Source of the DNA: Rhizomys pruinosus
Lineage: Eukaryota; Chordata; Mammalia; Rodentia; Spalacidae
DNA: 64,000 bases
Assembly: GCA_009823505.1 (NCBI GenBank)
Contig: VZQC01009571.1
Location: 521,434-585,433 of the forward strand
Direction: 5' to 3'
Shown: positions 46,331 to 57,699 of the stretch, one piece after another
Layout: every line of letters begins with the position of its first letter
Position numbering within the stretch: the first letter of the stretch is position 1
Translations under genes and position numbers: made by a program
Notes under the pieces: model-generated
The model's input: the letters and a program-made list of their open reading frames with translations, nothing else
What the model was told of the DNA's origin: nothing
Database searches by the model: none

Positions 46331-48045
46331 AGCAAACAGATTGCTTAAACATGAATTTTTAGAAAACATTTGAAAATATCCCTTTTTCAATTGGAATTTC
46401 AAAAATATTTATCTCTATATAAATACATGTTATTAGAGAGTGGGAAGAATTTATTACAGTTCTTGTTTCAGGGATTATTTTATTATATAATGGTCCTATG
46501 GAATTTATAAGGTAAAGTGTCTTCCTTAATCCAGAGATGAAGAAGATGAAAATTAAGCTGCTTTGTTTACGGTACTGGGTGTTTTTTTTGTTTTTTTTTT
46601 TCTCCCCTAGAACTTCATGTTCTTGTCTTACATAAGCATATTTAGACTTACAGAGATCTTATTTGGCCTGATGTTGCCATTCAAAACATAAGTCTTTCAT
46701 AGTTATCATACATATAAGACAATGGATATTTACAACCCTAGCCACACCCCACTCCCCTGCCCCATTACCTTATTTCAAGAGTAAGTCTCTTTATTAAGTA
46801 GGAATTTAAATTCATTTGTCAAGACTCAGGATCACAAAGGAACAACTGAAAACAAAGTTTCTCTTGTGAAAAACAGGGAGTTTCTCACTTTTTCAAACAG
46901 AGCACATTAGAATTATTACACACTAGAAATAAGTGAATCATAATCTGATAGGAGAAAAAAGAAAACCTACATAATTAATAAAAGAAAAAGCATTTTTTTC
47001 TTAAGCAGATCCGAAGCATATGGCAACAGTCCAGACTCAGTTCTGGTAAACAGGAATTACAAATACTTCATAAACAGAACATCTCCAATTATAGAGAAAA
47101 GAAATTGAACAGATCTGAAAAGGAAGGAAGTACCCATGTGTCAGACAGATCGCTTCTAGCTGGCTCTACCACAGAATGCTATAAATAGCATATTTGCTCA
47201 CTTGCTTCACTGGCAAAAGCCAAGTAAGTCCACCTTAAAAGATTTTCAATGCTCCCACGAAGAGGAAGCACTTAGTAAAGTAATGGCTTCCTTCTCTCCA
47301 TTGGTACTATCTCACTAAATGTGTAACACACTTAACTGGGAACAACTTAGTGCTGTTTGTGTTTTTGAGTAAATGAACCGTGCACATTAAAGTCTGTGGA
47401 CATTGACTATAACTGCTCCAGAGAGAAAGAGGGGAGTGATGCATATTTTACATGCCCCATGGAGTTTACAGAACATAGGGACTGGTATCTTCCTGCCCCT
47501 GGCCATAAAAAGAAAGAAGGAAGAAAAAAGAAAAAGAGAAAAATTTTTTAAATAAAAAAAAAACCAGTGGAGACTGTACTGAGTATTAAAAAAAAAAGAA
47601 AAAAAAGTTAAAAACTCAGACTTTATTATAATGACCTTGGATTGCAGTAAAAATTTTGCTGCCATTCAGGACTGTATATTTCTATTTCAATGACTGGCAT
47701 AAATATAAATGCATTTTAGAGAGAAGCATTGGGAAAATTGCTGAGATGGAAATACACAGAAGGAAGTTAACTATTACCTCAATTCATTTTCTCAAAATAT
47801 TCACTTTTATTTATCATTTAATTTTTTAACAATGGCAAATAAATTGTTACTATGTATAATGACTCAAATTGGTTTTAACATTCTTTTATCATTTTCATGG
47901 CTAATTAATGAAACCTGCTTATAACAAGGAATTGTAAGCCTCAGGAGAGTGGAAATCAGGTTTGAGAAAAGAGAATGAGAGAACATATTTTCCTATGCAT
48001 ACATCTGTATAAAACATTAAAAGTACAGAGATATATTTTTTAAAA
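46331..48045. other. Unique AT-rich sequence
   Basis: No gene or repeat recognised. A/G-rich and A-rich runs at 47,515-47,610. Confidence 0.45.
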
Positions 48046-48049
48046 TTAT

Positions 48050-48290
48050 GAAGGGGCAGCAACAAGATGGCTCCACAGCTAGTCTAACCATAGATGGGCG
48101 GCAAGCAACTCATGCACGAAGAATCAGTCCCTGTGACATCCACATGATAGAAAGGAAATGACTGAGTTCTTGACTACATGCATGCATGAGCATTCTACAT
48201 GCTCTCTCTCTCTCTCTTCTCTCCTCTCTTCTCTCTCTCTTCTCTCACACACACACACAACACAGCACGACACTGAATAAAAATAAGTAT
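48050..48290 (+). mobile_element. B4-like tRNA-type SINE, degenerate
   Basis: GGGGCAGCAACAAGATGGCT, then GAATCAGTCCCTGTGACATC, CACATGATAGAAAGGAAATG, a (CT)n/(CA)n stretch (48,209-48,260) and ACTGAATAAAAATAAG. The layout fits an old tRNA-derived rodent SINE. Confidence 0.6.
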
Positions 48291-48309
48291 AAAATTAAAA
48301 CTACAATTA

Positions 48310-48530
48310 TAGAAGAGGGACTAGAAATACAGCTCAATAGTTAATAGCAATGGCTGCTTTTGTGAGGAACCTACTTCGATTTCCAGCATCCACATGGGGG
48401 CTAACAACCATTTGTAATTCCAGTACCAGAGAATCCACTGCCCCTTCTGACCTTCGCAGGCATTGCAGACAGGTCCACCTTACATACATCAGCAAACACT
48501 TTACAATAAAATAAATAATAAATAAGAAAA
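48310..48530 (+). mobile_element. B2 SINE, older
   Basis: ACTAGAAATACAGCTCAATA (head), TTTCCAGCATCCACATGGGG, AATTCCAGTACCAGAGAATC and an AAATAAATAATAAATAAG tail. Confidence 0.85.
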
Positions 48531-48749
48531 TAAAATTATAGAAGAGTGTGTACCCATTGGGAAAAAATTATTTGGCTGCCCAATACTTGTTCCACTTTCA
48601 CATAGGTACATATACACGAAAACTGAGGGAGTGAACAATTAGTAAACTCCATAGCTAATCAAATGTATAACTTCCAAGTGTTAAATAATGTAACTGAAAG
48701 GAAACCAATTACCAAGCAGTACTTTTGAATTACAAAAATCTCTTGTATT

Positions 48750-48904
48750 GCTGGGCATAGTAGGTATACACCTTTAATCCTAGTACTTGGGAGGCAGGGG
48801 CAGGCAGATCTTTGTGAGCTCAAGGCCAGCCTGGTCTACACAGCGAGTTCCAGGACAGCCAGAGCTACAGGGAGACCCTGACTCAAAAAGACAAACAAAC
48901 AAAA
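48750..48904 (+). mobile_element. B1 SINE with perfect TSD
   Basis: Forward B1 ending CCCTGACTCAAAAAGACAAAC. The 15-mer AAAATCTCTTGTATT is at 48735-48749 and 48905-48919. Confidence 0.96.
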
Positions 48905-48924
48905 AAAATCTCTTGTATTAAGAA

Positions 48925-49260
48925 AGAAAGAGAGAAATATCCTCATTTCGGGGGAGGTATGGATTTGCATTACATTTAATGGGAGGTACCAGCTTATTAA
49001 TCCTGTCACCCTATCTCTATCACTGATATATCTCCTTCAACATGGTTCTTGGAACATCTCGAGAGAGCCCTTATTGCACAGGCATGGATAGGTAGCTACA
49101 CCCATTTCTGTAACCTGGAAGTTGTTCACCAAGTATTTCCTGTGCAATCAAGCTTCCCTTCAGCTCATGACAGTCAACTGTGTATGATCTCTGGAGAGGA
49201 AACTTGAGGGAAAAACCTACATTTAAAAAGAAAAACTCAGTGGACAAAGATTTTTGTCAG
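48925..49260. other. Unassigned sequence
   Basis: No gene or repeat recognised. Confidence 0.4.
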
Positions 49261-49261
49261 A

Positions 49262-49552
49262 TCGTATGTGTGTGCTGATGTGTGTGCACGTTTGGTGCAT
49301 GTGCACTCAGAAGACGGACGTTGATGTGAGCTGTCTTCCTGCACTGGTATTTTGAGACAGGGTTCTCACTGAATCTGGAATTTGCTGACTCAGGAAGCCC
49401 CAGGGATCCCCCTGTCTCTCCTCCTCAGTGTTGGGGCTACAGGCACTAGCTAGCTCCCTCGTCTGCCTTTTATGTGGGTATTGGAAGCTGGACACAGATC
49501 CTCAAGCCTATGTAGGAAGTACTTCACTGACTGAGCTATCTCCCCAGACCCT
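49262..49552 (-). mobile_element. B4 SINE, antisense
   Basis: Antisense two-part SINE: a TG-rich tail side, a B1-related central part (TTTTGAGACAGGGTTCTCAC ... TTGGGGCTACAGGCACTAGC) and a tRNA-related head (TGACTGAGCTATCTCCCCAG). The B1 plus tRNA arrangement is that of B4. Confidence 0.8.
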
Positions 49553-49825
49553 TGGTCAAATTTTGTAATCAAGGGTCTAGCATTAGTGAAATTTACTCAG
49601 ATAAGCTCTTGTAACAATAAGCAGGAGTTTAATATATTATACAATAATTAATAATAAACCAAAATAATACAGCAGCACTGAAAGCAAAGCATGATAAAGC
49701 ACCAAGAAAAAATGCAGTATCAGTTCAAATGCAAGGTTTGAAACAAATTACGGATGATGTCAGATTTCTTAACTGTGAAAAGAGACCTTAAGAGCTTTTT
49801 GGGTCTGTCATTATCCAGAAGAGCT

Positions 49826-49839
49826 TATAGTGATTTTCT
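49826..49839. repeat. Left target-site duplication of the ATAD1 retrocopy
   Basis: TATAGTGATTTTCT, identical to 51493-51506, directly followed by the poly-T (poly-A of the minus-strand insert). Confidence 0.95.
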
Positions 49840-51492
49840 TTTTTTTTTAATTGAAGTAAAGAATGAGTATTTTTAGCATACTTAGTAATGACTAGTTATA
49901 TAAACTATCATTGTTTTGGTGACTGAATTAAAGTTTGAACATAATTTTTAAAACGCAACTTTTAAACATTTTAGAAACATAGTTACAAACACAACATTAC
50001 ATTAAGCACTATACATGTATTGCAGAGCACTAAGACTCCTTGAACCCATTTTTTTTCCAAAAGGTTTTCCAATACCACCTACTGGTCAAAATCAGGTTAG
50101 TTAGAAAAACTGAAAAGTATCCATTGTAATGAGAAGAATTTGGTAAAATCAGTGGGTGATCCAGTCTGGCTTAGGAACAATCAACCAGTGCTGATCAATG
50201 AGGAAATATTGTTATTTGATTATCTTATCAACCACTAAAATTGAGCTACATGTTCAGATGTGACTAACTCAATGAACTGTAGACAGGGAAAATGTTCAAC
50301 TTAAAAAAAAAAAACAAAACTAAAAACAAATGACAACCAAAAATGGCTGAATCACTGTGTTACCTTAAAATCCTAGTTTTGCTACAGACTATTTGATATT
50401 TTTTGATTCAGTAGTTGGGATCAAAAAAAAGTTTCTATATTCAAACCTATCTACAGAATGTCAATAAAAATGTCTGGCTATATATATTGTAATATACATA
50501 CGTACATACACACTCGCATACACACATACTCACATGTCTAGCAACCAGCACCTAACCATATCCAGTTTCTCACTAATGACTCAACAAATCATTATTATTT
50601 TAAGACCAGCTTAGACTCTATAAGGCTATAACAACAGATGGCTAAAGAGGTCAAATACGAGCACCTACTCAGCAGAACTAAACTGTTCCTCATGATTTCT
50701 GACAAGTAGTAATACCGTTGTAGAACAACTATGCCTTAATAACTTAGATCTGAGTATAAAACCACAGGCATGGATGGATCTCCCTCTCAGTCTAAGAGCA
50801 GTCCTTCCACTGACAGATGAGAGCACACACCAAACTAGATCGCTGAGCCTTACAAATGATCTTACCCTCAATCTAAACAAACATGAGTAAAAACATTCTG
50901 AAATGCTGCGTCCTTTGATTTCTTCATCTTCTCAATTGCCCGATGTAGGTCCTGCTGTTGCACAGGCCGAATTTCATCTTCATTGTGACTTTCTTCTGAT
51001 GTAGAATTAACATATTCTCTGACACAGGGGACAGCAGCATCTTGGCACATTTCTTTTAGGTCACTTCCTGAAAATCTCTCAGTTTCCTGGGCAACTTCTA
51101 GCAGGTCTACATGCCTATCCACATTATCACTTTTCAAGATGAGTTCCAAGATTGCTTCTCTTTGTTTTAGAGCAGGCTGGTTGATATGGAATCATGTAGG
51201 CATTCTCCTCAGCTGAGTCAAGGTCCTAAGGACGATTAGTAGATCCCATCACTATGACCTGGCAGCTGTAATCAGTGTCCAATCCATCCCAGAGACTCAT
51301 AAACAGAGCTTTCATCACAGCTGAAGCATCATGATCAGAACTTGAATGGTTTCATAGAAAGGAGTCTACCTTCAGCCTTCAACACTGACTGATAAGTGTT
51401 ATGGAGAACCTCAAAATTGGCTGCTGCTGTTTTCTCCCTTGCCATGAAGCTACAGCCTTCCATCATCTTTATAGATGAAATAGACTCCTTTC
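49840..51492 (-). pseudogene. ATAD1: Processed pseudogene of ATAD1, 5'-truncated and part-inverted
   Basis: ATAD1 (Msp1) is a tail-anchor extractase of the AAA+ family on the outer mitochondrial membrane and peroxisomes. The minus frame 50868-51149 reads its C-terminal part (DLHRAIEKMKKSKDAAF, ending HVCLD and a stop). Upstream on the minus strand, 51,150-51,367 reads FMSLWDGLDTD and VIVMGSTNRP, but with a stop replacing an Arg codon after DSFL, another stop after TNRP, and a deletion of about 5 bp after DLDSA. From about 51,368 to 51,492 the same gene continues on the plus strand, with the Walker B block IIFIDEID at 51462-51485. About 1 kb of putative 3' UTR extends down to the A-tail (T9 on plus, 49,840-49,848). 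There are no introns, and perfect 14-bp duplications flank it. The N-terminal region and Walker A are missing, so no product is expected. Confidence 0.95.
51368..51492 (+). pseudogene. ATAD1: Inverted 5' segment of the ATAD1 retrocopy
   Basis: Read forward, this segment gives STLTD and then LQPSIIFIDEIDSFL, the region just upstream of the minus-strand part. Both segments contain the bases AGACTCCTTTCTA (plus strand 51,482 onward; minus strand ending near 51,367), a small overlap at the breakpoint as expected for twin priming. Confidence 0.92.
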
Positions 51493-51506
51493 TATAGTGA
51501 TTTTCT
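51493..51506. repeat. Right target-site duplication of the ATAD1 retrocopy
   Basis: TATAGTGATTTTCT, matching 49826-49839 at all 14 positions. Confidence 0.95.
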
Positions 51507-51509
51507 ACA

Positions 51510-52370
51510 GAGATTCCATGTTTCTAATGTTACGAAAGATCAGCAATCATCAGTAAGATATTATTATTTTAAATAAAAGTTCTTTTTGTGGAACACGAGT
51601 TCATCAATATGTTCTAAATTTTTGCTGGGCTTTTAAAATAGAATCTGTAATTATGATCATTCAAAGCACTTTCATTGGTGATGACAAATGCCAATATTGG
51701 GTGCTGCCCAACCTATACTCAGGTTGAATAAGATTTTCTCTTGTATTCTCATAATGGACACACAATTCCGTGGAAAGCCCTAGGAGAAATATGTTGAATG
51801 CAAAATACTTTTAGGACTTATCTTTTATCTGAGATATGTAAGCAGTGAAAATTTCTAGTTCAGGAAATAATGTATGAAAAGTTTTCCTTAATTCTTCTGT
51901 TTGTTCTTTGAGAAATGTCAGAAAACTAGAGAAAAGGTTGGTTGTCAGGTTCTGAAACATCACACACCTAGTTCAATAGCCACACTCCTCATGGAGACTA
52001 ATTGGTAATTCAGAAACAAGGACATGGAGAGTCTAAAGGACTAACTGTGACTGCAAAGCAAGAGAGGCACTTTGGAGACACTTAACTCTTTTCTCCCTGT
52101 ATGTCGAGTCACTTCTACATAAGCAGATGGTCTTTTTAAAAGAGAAGCAAATCTGTTCAAGCATACCATGAATTTTTCCTTAGTTATTTTTAAAAAATTA
52201 CAGTAAATAATTAGAAAATTCTATTTATACTTCTAGACATTACCAAATATTCTAAGAACAGGGCCAACATGTTCTAAACAAAAAACACATTTATTACAAA
52301 ACACTGAGCAAGAAGAAACAGATTCTAGTGAGCCCCATCCAGCTGCTCAGAGCAATCCCCCTTACTTTTT
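51510..52370. other. Unique AT-rich sequence
   Basis: No gene or repeat recognised. Confidence 0.45.
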
Positions 52371-52374
52371 CATT

Positions 52375-52465
52375 GGATTTTTGTGATTTTTCATAAACAT
52401 AATTTGATGGTATTTAGAACCCTTCCCTACCTGCACTCTTAATTTTTGCTACCCCCATTTAATGG

Positions 52466-52508
<43 letters not shown>

Positions 52509-52800
52509 CAGATAGCCTATAGAGTCTAATTTGTGTCTCCAAAGCCATCAGTGTGGGTCCATCCACTGGAGCCTGGTTAATCTACAAAGAGTCCTATGCT
52601 TGAAAGAGACTGTCTCTGACCCTCTCAGCACCTATGTGTTTGACACAATTTCCTTAGAGGGAGGTGGAGCTTCTTAAACAATTTCTCATGTCTATGCTGG
52701 GATTTTTTTTTTCTGGTTTGAACTTTTATAAGAGTTGTGCATACTGTCACTCTTGCTGTGAATTCATATCTGTAAACTGAGCAGCTACCTGGAAAACTTC
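52375..52800 (-). mobile_element. L1-like 3' UTR, antisense
   Basis: TAATTTGTGTCTCCAAAGCC, GTCCATCCACTGGAGCCTGG, GTCTATGCTGGGATTTTTTT and TGCTGTGAATTCATATCTGT follow the order of the antisense L1 3' region. A GATA array is embedded in it. Confidence 0.55.
52468..52515. repeat. (GATA)n microsatellite
   Basis: About twelve GATA units, the last one or two with a change. Confidence 0.97.
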
Positions 52801-52854
52801 TACTAAATATTTATATTAAGCTGACTCGTACTGGACTTTTGTTATTCCCAGAGA

Positions 52855-53120
52855 TTAATGCATCTCTTCACTCTCACCAGAGTTAGTTCTTTTGCAGAAG
52901 ATGCTGATTAACACAGAAACCTACAACTGGACAATGTACAGAAAACAAGAGGCTTCAGAGTACTTATCTCTGAATAGGACACCTATAACAAGCTTCTGCT
53001 TCCCAAAGCTCAGGGAACATGGCAGAGAGGAGGAGAAAGATTGCAAGAGCTAGAGGTAGTAGATGACAACAGCCCTTGCTTTTAAAACAGTTTACATGTT
53101 TAAGAGGAGAAACAGTGCAC
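52855..53120 (+). mobile_element. L1-like 3' UTR, forward
   Basis: CAGAAGATGCTGATTAACAC, CTACAACTGGACAATGTACA, CCCAAAGCTCAGGGAACATG and AGATTGCAAGAGCTAGAGGT give the forward sense of the same 3' region that lies reversed just to the left, suggesting an insertion with an inverted part. Confidence 0.55.
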
Positions 53121-53530
53121 AGAAGGTGTCCTATGTACAGGCACCTGCTGAAGATAGGCAGAATATAATGGGCCCATTGAGAAGTCCTGCCCCGCAAAGG
53201 ATAGGGTGCAATGAAAGTGAGTACTGACCATTCAATTTAGAGTGTAAGCAAAGGCTTCCTTGGTGAAGTAATTAATAATATGAAACTGCGGTACTTGTTA
53301 CAGAACTCTAAATGGAGATAAAAGGAAAGATCTAAGGACTTAAAATCGAGAGCACATCTACTTCATATTCTTCATTTTACAGCTCCACGAAGAACCAATT
53401 CTGTCAACAGAGCTGGTAAAGAGAATTTGCCACAGCATACAGAAAGAGCTGCATGGTAAGTGGTAGAAGAAAGACACATGATAGATGATAGATAGAAATT
53501 TATGGTGACATGTATGTTTAAGAGCACATA

Positions 53531-53548
53531 AACACACACACACACACA

Positions 53549-53595
<47 letters not shown>

Positions 53596-53611
53596 GTGTG
53601 TGTGTGTGTGT
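53531..53611. repeat. (CA)n-(TA)n-(TG)n compound repeat
   Basis: CA run (53,531-53,583, one CT break), a TA run (to 53,594) and a TG run (to 53,611). CA and TG arms are complementary, so the array can fold on itself. Confidence 0.96.
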
Positions 53612-53839
53612 ATGCATGTATATATGTATATGTTCAGGGGTATTTTTGAAGGGCTGAAGATACTTTCATTTGGCAGAAAATGGAAAGATTCAAGAACTTC
53701 ATGAGGCCACTTGGATTATTGGAAGGAGGACAGAGAAAAATGGCAGCCTCCTAATTCTCTTAGTAATAGACTCACGAACTTGTTTGCTTCTGCTTTGGAT
53801 TTTAAAAGCACACTATGCTAATTAGTAATGACCATTTAA

Positions 53840-54020
53840 CACATCGCCAGAACTTCCTATGAATGTCTCATTTCTTTGTAACAGCTCTGCAGAAGGTATG
53901 CTTATTACTTTACTTTTGAGGAAAAAAGAAAAAAAAAGACTTAGAAAATATGTACAACTTGCCTGAAATCAAGCAAGTAGTAAGACTCAAATCTAGTAAC
54001 TGAGGCATTTAAAACTTATA
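53840..54020 (-). repeat. MIR element
   Basis: AACAGCTCTGCAGAAGGTAT, TTACTTTACTTTTGAGGAAA, ACTTAGAAAATATGTACAAC and TTGCCTGAAATCAAGCAAGT follow the reverse MIR layout closely. Ancient mammalian SINE. Confidence 0.7.
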
Positions 54021-54559
54021 CCTGTTCTCATATTCTAACTCTCTGTAAAACTATTTTCTATGGAAAACAGAATTCCAATCTACATGACAGAGAAACCATT
54101 AAAATCATCAATCAAATACTTACCTTTGAATCTAACAATACAATACACTATTTTCCATATATAACCTGGAAGTTCATCTCAATGTTAAAATTCAAAAATA
54201 TATTTAGGAATAAGTTTTATGGTGAGATTTGCTTCAAGTCCTTTCAAAAAAGCAAGTTTCCAGTTAGATAATAGATATATACATATTATATATATAATAT
54301 ATATTCCCATAGGTGCCTAACCTATGTTTGAAAGGAAATGTTATACTAAGAAGAGTTGACAGATGTAAATAACTATGGGAAGCAGTTCTGACCTCAGCCT
54401 TGCGTTATGTTCTGTTTGTAACTGACATCCAGGCTGGGGGAAATGGAAGGACTATTGTCATGGGTCTCTGAAGCAGACAAGAGCAAAGAACAAAGGACCT
54501 TTGTCTTTCCTTCCAATGCTCCTGATATGCAGGCAGTACTTTTCATATTTGATGTTTTC

Positions 54560-54640
54560 AGGAACCTTTCACAAACATAATCTTATCAATCCTCATAATA
54601 ACTTTGAGAGGAAATAAAAATCTCAGTGCTCAGGTCCTGC
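54560..54640 (-). repeat. MIR fragment
   Basis: AACCTTTCACAAACATAATC, TTATCAATCCTCATAATAAC and TTTGAGAGGAAAT match the core of MIR in reverse. Confidence 0.65.
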
Positions 54641-54644
54641 TTTG

Positions 54645-55170
54645 ATGACAATAGCACATTTAATACGAATGCTCAGAGGGTTGATCATGAAAGACAATGT
54701 GATAGATAGGGAGGGGGCCACAGCCAGCTGGATTTACCTTATCCTCTACACATCTGAATGGCTTGCTCAACAGGCACAGCTGATTTCTAGACACCTGTCC
54801 ATCTTCACCCTTCTGAATCCCACAGAACCAAGTACAGCCATCAAGCCAGTGTAGATGGAGTCATTAGGAGTTTCACATGGTCTTCTGTATTTTGTGTTTC
54901 TAAGTCCTATCTACATATCCTATGGCCCTTAGTATATCATTTCTATAATAAGAATTGGAGAACAATCTGAGTTAGCAATGACTGTGAAGAGCAATGATAG
55001 TCTTATTATATTTTCTGAATAGGTCAAAAAAGTTCAAGTGAACATCAGTCAATGATAAAACTAATGAGCAACCATTTAAGAATACTAAACATAGCCACAG
55101 AAATGGATTCTTTTTACCTTAGAGTGGTCACTTCACCCAGGGTATATTTGTACAGACTGTGGCATGTGTT
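54645..55170. other. Unique sequence upstream of the provirus
   Basis: No gene or repeat recognised. Confidence 0.45.
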
Positions 55171-55177
55171 TCCTTAG

Positions 55178-55658
55178 TGTGATGGTTAATCCTGGTGTCA
55201 ATTTGACTGGACTAAGGAACAAATAAGAAGAAAAAAGGATTGGGATTGGACAACCTCAACCTGGATGGCCCATCCCAAATGTGAGTGTTACCTTCTTCCA
55301 GCAGGCAGTATAAAAGGAGGCCATGGCAAGGGAGCTGGGGCCGTTTTTTCCTGTGTCTTGCCTCTCTCTCACTGCTAAGTTTGTCTTGCTGCTGTAAATC
55401 AACCCTTCGGATCCCAACATGTACTGAAACAGTCGCAAATCTCCTGGAATCCATAGGGCCGTCAGCACCATGTTGGGACTACTGAGACATCAGCCTTGCG
55501 GACTGAGCAGTTCCCGGATTCCTTCAGGCCTCTCCAGTGCAGCACAGCTACTGTTGGATTACTTGAGCTCTGTAACATGAGCAAATCAATAATTGTAATA
55601 TAGCTGATATATTCGTCCTGTTGCTCTTCTGTTTCTTTAGAGAACCCTGACTAATACA
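55178..55658 (+). mobile_element. ERVL 5' LTR
   Basis: 481 bp from TGTGATGGTTAATCCTGG to GAACCCTGACTAATACA. A TATA box (TATAAAAG) is at 55309-55316. The ends carry the usual TG...CA. Compared with the 3' LTR it has many small differences. Confidence 0.94.
55309..55316 (+). promoter_or_regulatory. LTR TATA box
   Basis: TATAAAAG in the 5' LTR; the same motif is at 61708-61715 in the 3' LTR. Activity is not implied. Confidence 0.75.
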
Positions 55659-55663
55659 GAGTT

Positions 55664-55681
55664 TGGTACCAGAAATGGTTC
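55664..55681 (+). other. Primer-binding site, tRNA-Leu type
   Basis: TGGTACCAGAAATGGTTC lies five bases after the LTR end. It pairs with a tRNA-Leu 3' end (TGGTACCAGAAGTGGGG-type site) with a few changes. Confidence 0.8.
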
Positions 55682-55689
55682 TAGAGAAA

Positions 55690-57470
55690 CAGAATTGAAA
55701 AGGATGAAAAGTTCTTTAGTGGGGCTGCGTATTTTTTCTGGAGCCAGCTCTCTCCAAACCAATGAAGCCTAGAGTTGCTGAAGGCTCTCCTGGTGGCATG
55801 AAGAGAATGATAATCCTTGGTGCAGACTATTTGATGTAATTATGGAGATAGATCCATTTCTCTTGTGAGAAGCAAGGAAGTTAGCAACTCTATATATAAA
55901 ACGTTGAAGAAATTGTGGAAAAATAAGGAAAATAATAATGTTGCCTGGTTGCTCCTAGAATCTCTGGATAAGTGATAGAGGAAAACAAGGAGCTCAGTGA
56001 TAAAACTGACCAGCTCCAGATTCAAAACAACAGTTTTAAAAGTTTCCAAGTGTGATCTGGAAAAGCATCTTTATCCAGCAGCTAAAGAGCTAAAGGGGCA
56101 GAAAATAAAGCTGGAGCCTTATGAGACTTTGGCTGATTTACAATGCAAAATTAATTACCAGCCATGAAGAGTGTCAGCAGTCAAAGTGAGAGCACTGGTG
56201 GGGAAAGGGTGGAACCCTGAAACTTGATATGGAGATGTGTGGGAGAACCAAGTTGATGAGGACTTTGAACCCTCGGATTCTGAGACATTTTCTTTATCTG
56301 AGGAATTAATCTCCCCACCCTCATCAGAGATTCCACACCCTGAAGATCCCCCCTCCCCACCCTTGCCTTAGGAAACTAATCTCCCCTTCCCACTGGGAAA
56401 TAATGTCCTTCAGGGCCCAGCAATTGTTGCCTCTAGACCTATAACCAGATTGAAGGCTAAGCAAAGCCCCTAAAGGTGAGACAGAAAGTGTGGTCCAGAA
56501 AGTGCTGTGCTACACCACTAAAGAAAATTAATGAGTTTGCTGATTCATTCGGGCAGAAGCCTAAGGAATATGTGTGGATTTTAAGGGTGTGGGAGAATGG
56601 TGGAAGGAATAGAATAATTGGATCAAACTGAGTTTATAGATATGAGCCCACTGAGTAGAGATTCTAGGTTTAACAGGGAAGCTTGAGCAGTTAAAAAAGG
56701 TTGTTTAAAATTTTTATTTGAATTGTTTGCTGTTTTGTATTTAATAAAACATTGTGGCATATTAACAGCGAGTTAGAGATGCCCGATATTCCTTGGCTTA
56801 GTATTGACAAAGGGATTGTGAGTCAGGCAGATGGGCATGCTCTTGAGTGGATTCGAAGTGTAAACCACATTCTCCACAATGTGAGGACCCAGAGGACATG
56901 CCTGTCACTGAATTTATAAGATGGAAAGTACTGAGAGAGACACAGAACATTTGAAGAGCTTTGTTTTTTTTTTCTCTATTCTTAGGCCAGATCTTACAGT
57001 TAAAGAAGTTGTTGCTCGCTTGCTAAATTAAATGTACAGTGAATAAAGGGATTGGTAACAGGATCTCAGGATAGGCATCAGGTGGCAGCACGGAATCGCA
57101 GAAGGCAGATGAGCGTAGTTATCGTAGTTATCATATGGCGGCAAAGGCAAAACAATACCTATATGGCATGACCCGAAATGATCTTTGGAACTGGCTAATT
57201 AATCATGGTGTTCCCAGGGAACCAAATACATAAGAAACCTACTAAGTTTTTATTTGATCTGTATAAGCAGAAAGCTCTAGAACAAATGACAGGGAGTCAA
57301 CATTGGATTTCAGCGGTAGCGAATCCTGTCCAGTTAGCCAGTTTCCAGATTTGAGACAGTTCACAGACCCAGAATCCCTTGAATGAAGGGGTGTCTGGGT
57401 TCTGAGGAGGAAGGACCTTGTCACAATACCAAGAGTTATGCTGTTGGCTTCCTCCGTCCTTCCCCAGAGG
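55690..57470 (+). pseudogene. ERVL gag remnant
   Basis: The region between primer site and protease occupies the gag position. Around 55,975-56,035 one frame reads EENKELSDKTDQLQ, helical and coiled-coil-like, as reported for ERVL gag N-termini. Stops occur throughout and I could not place capsid motifs. Confidence 0.6.
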
Positions 57471-57479
57471 GACCTGAGG

Positions 57480-57680
57480 CTTTTACTAGGGTAACTGTGT
57501 ACACTGGGGAAAAGGAAAGAATCAGACTTTCACAAGGCCTATTGATACTGGTTCTGAGTTGACAAGGATCCCAGCAGACCCTAAAAAAGCATTGTGGCCC
57601 TCGGGTTAAGTAGGGGCCCTAGGGAGGTCAGGTGATAAATGGATTTTTGGCTGAAGTCTGACTCACAGGGGGCCCAGTGG
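57480..57680 (+). pseudogene. ERVL protease remnant
   Basis: The frame at 57,480-57,600 contains the retroviral aspartic protease active-site motif DTGS at 57544-57555. A stop follows about 15 codons later, so the domain is broken. Confidence 0.8.
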
Positions 57681-57699
57681 GTCCCAGAACTCATCCTGG

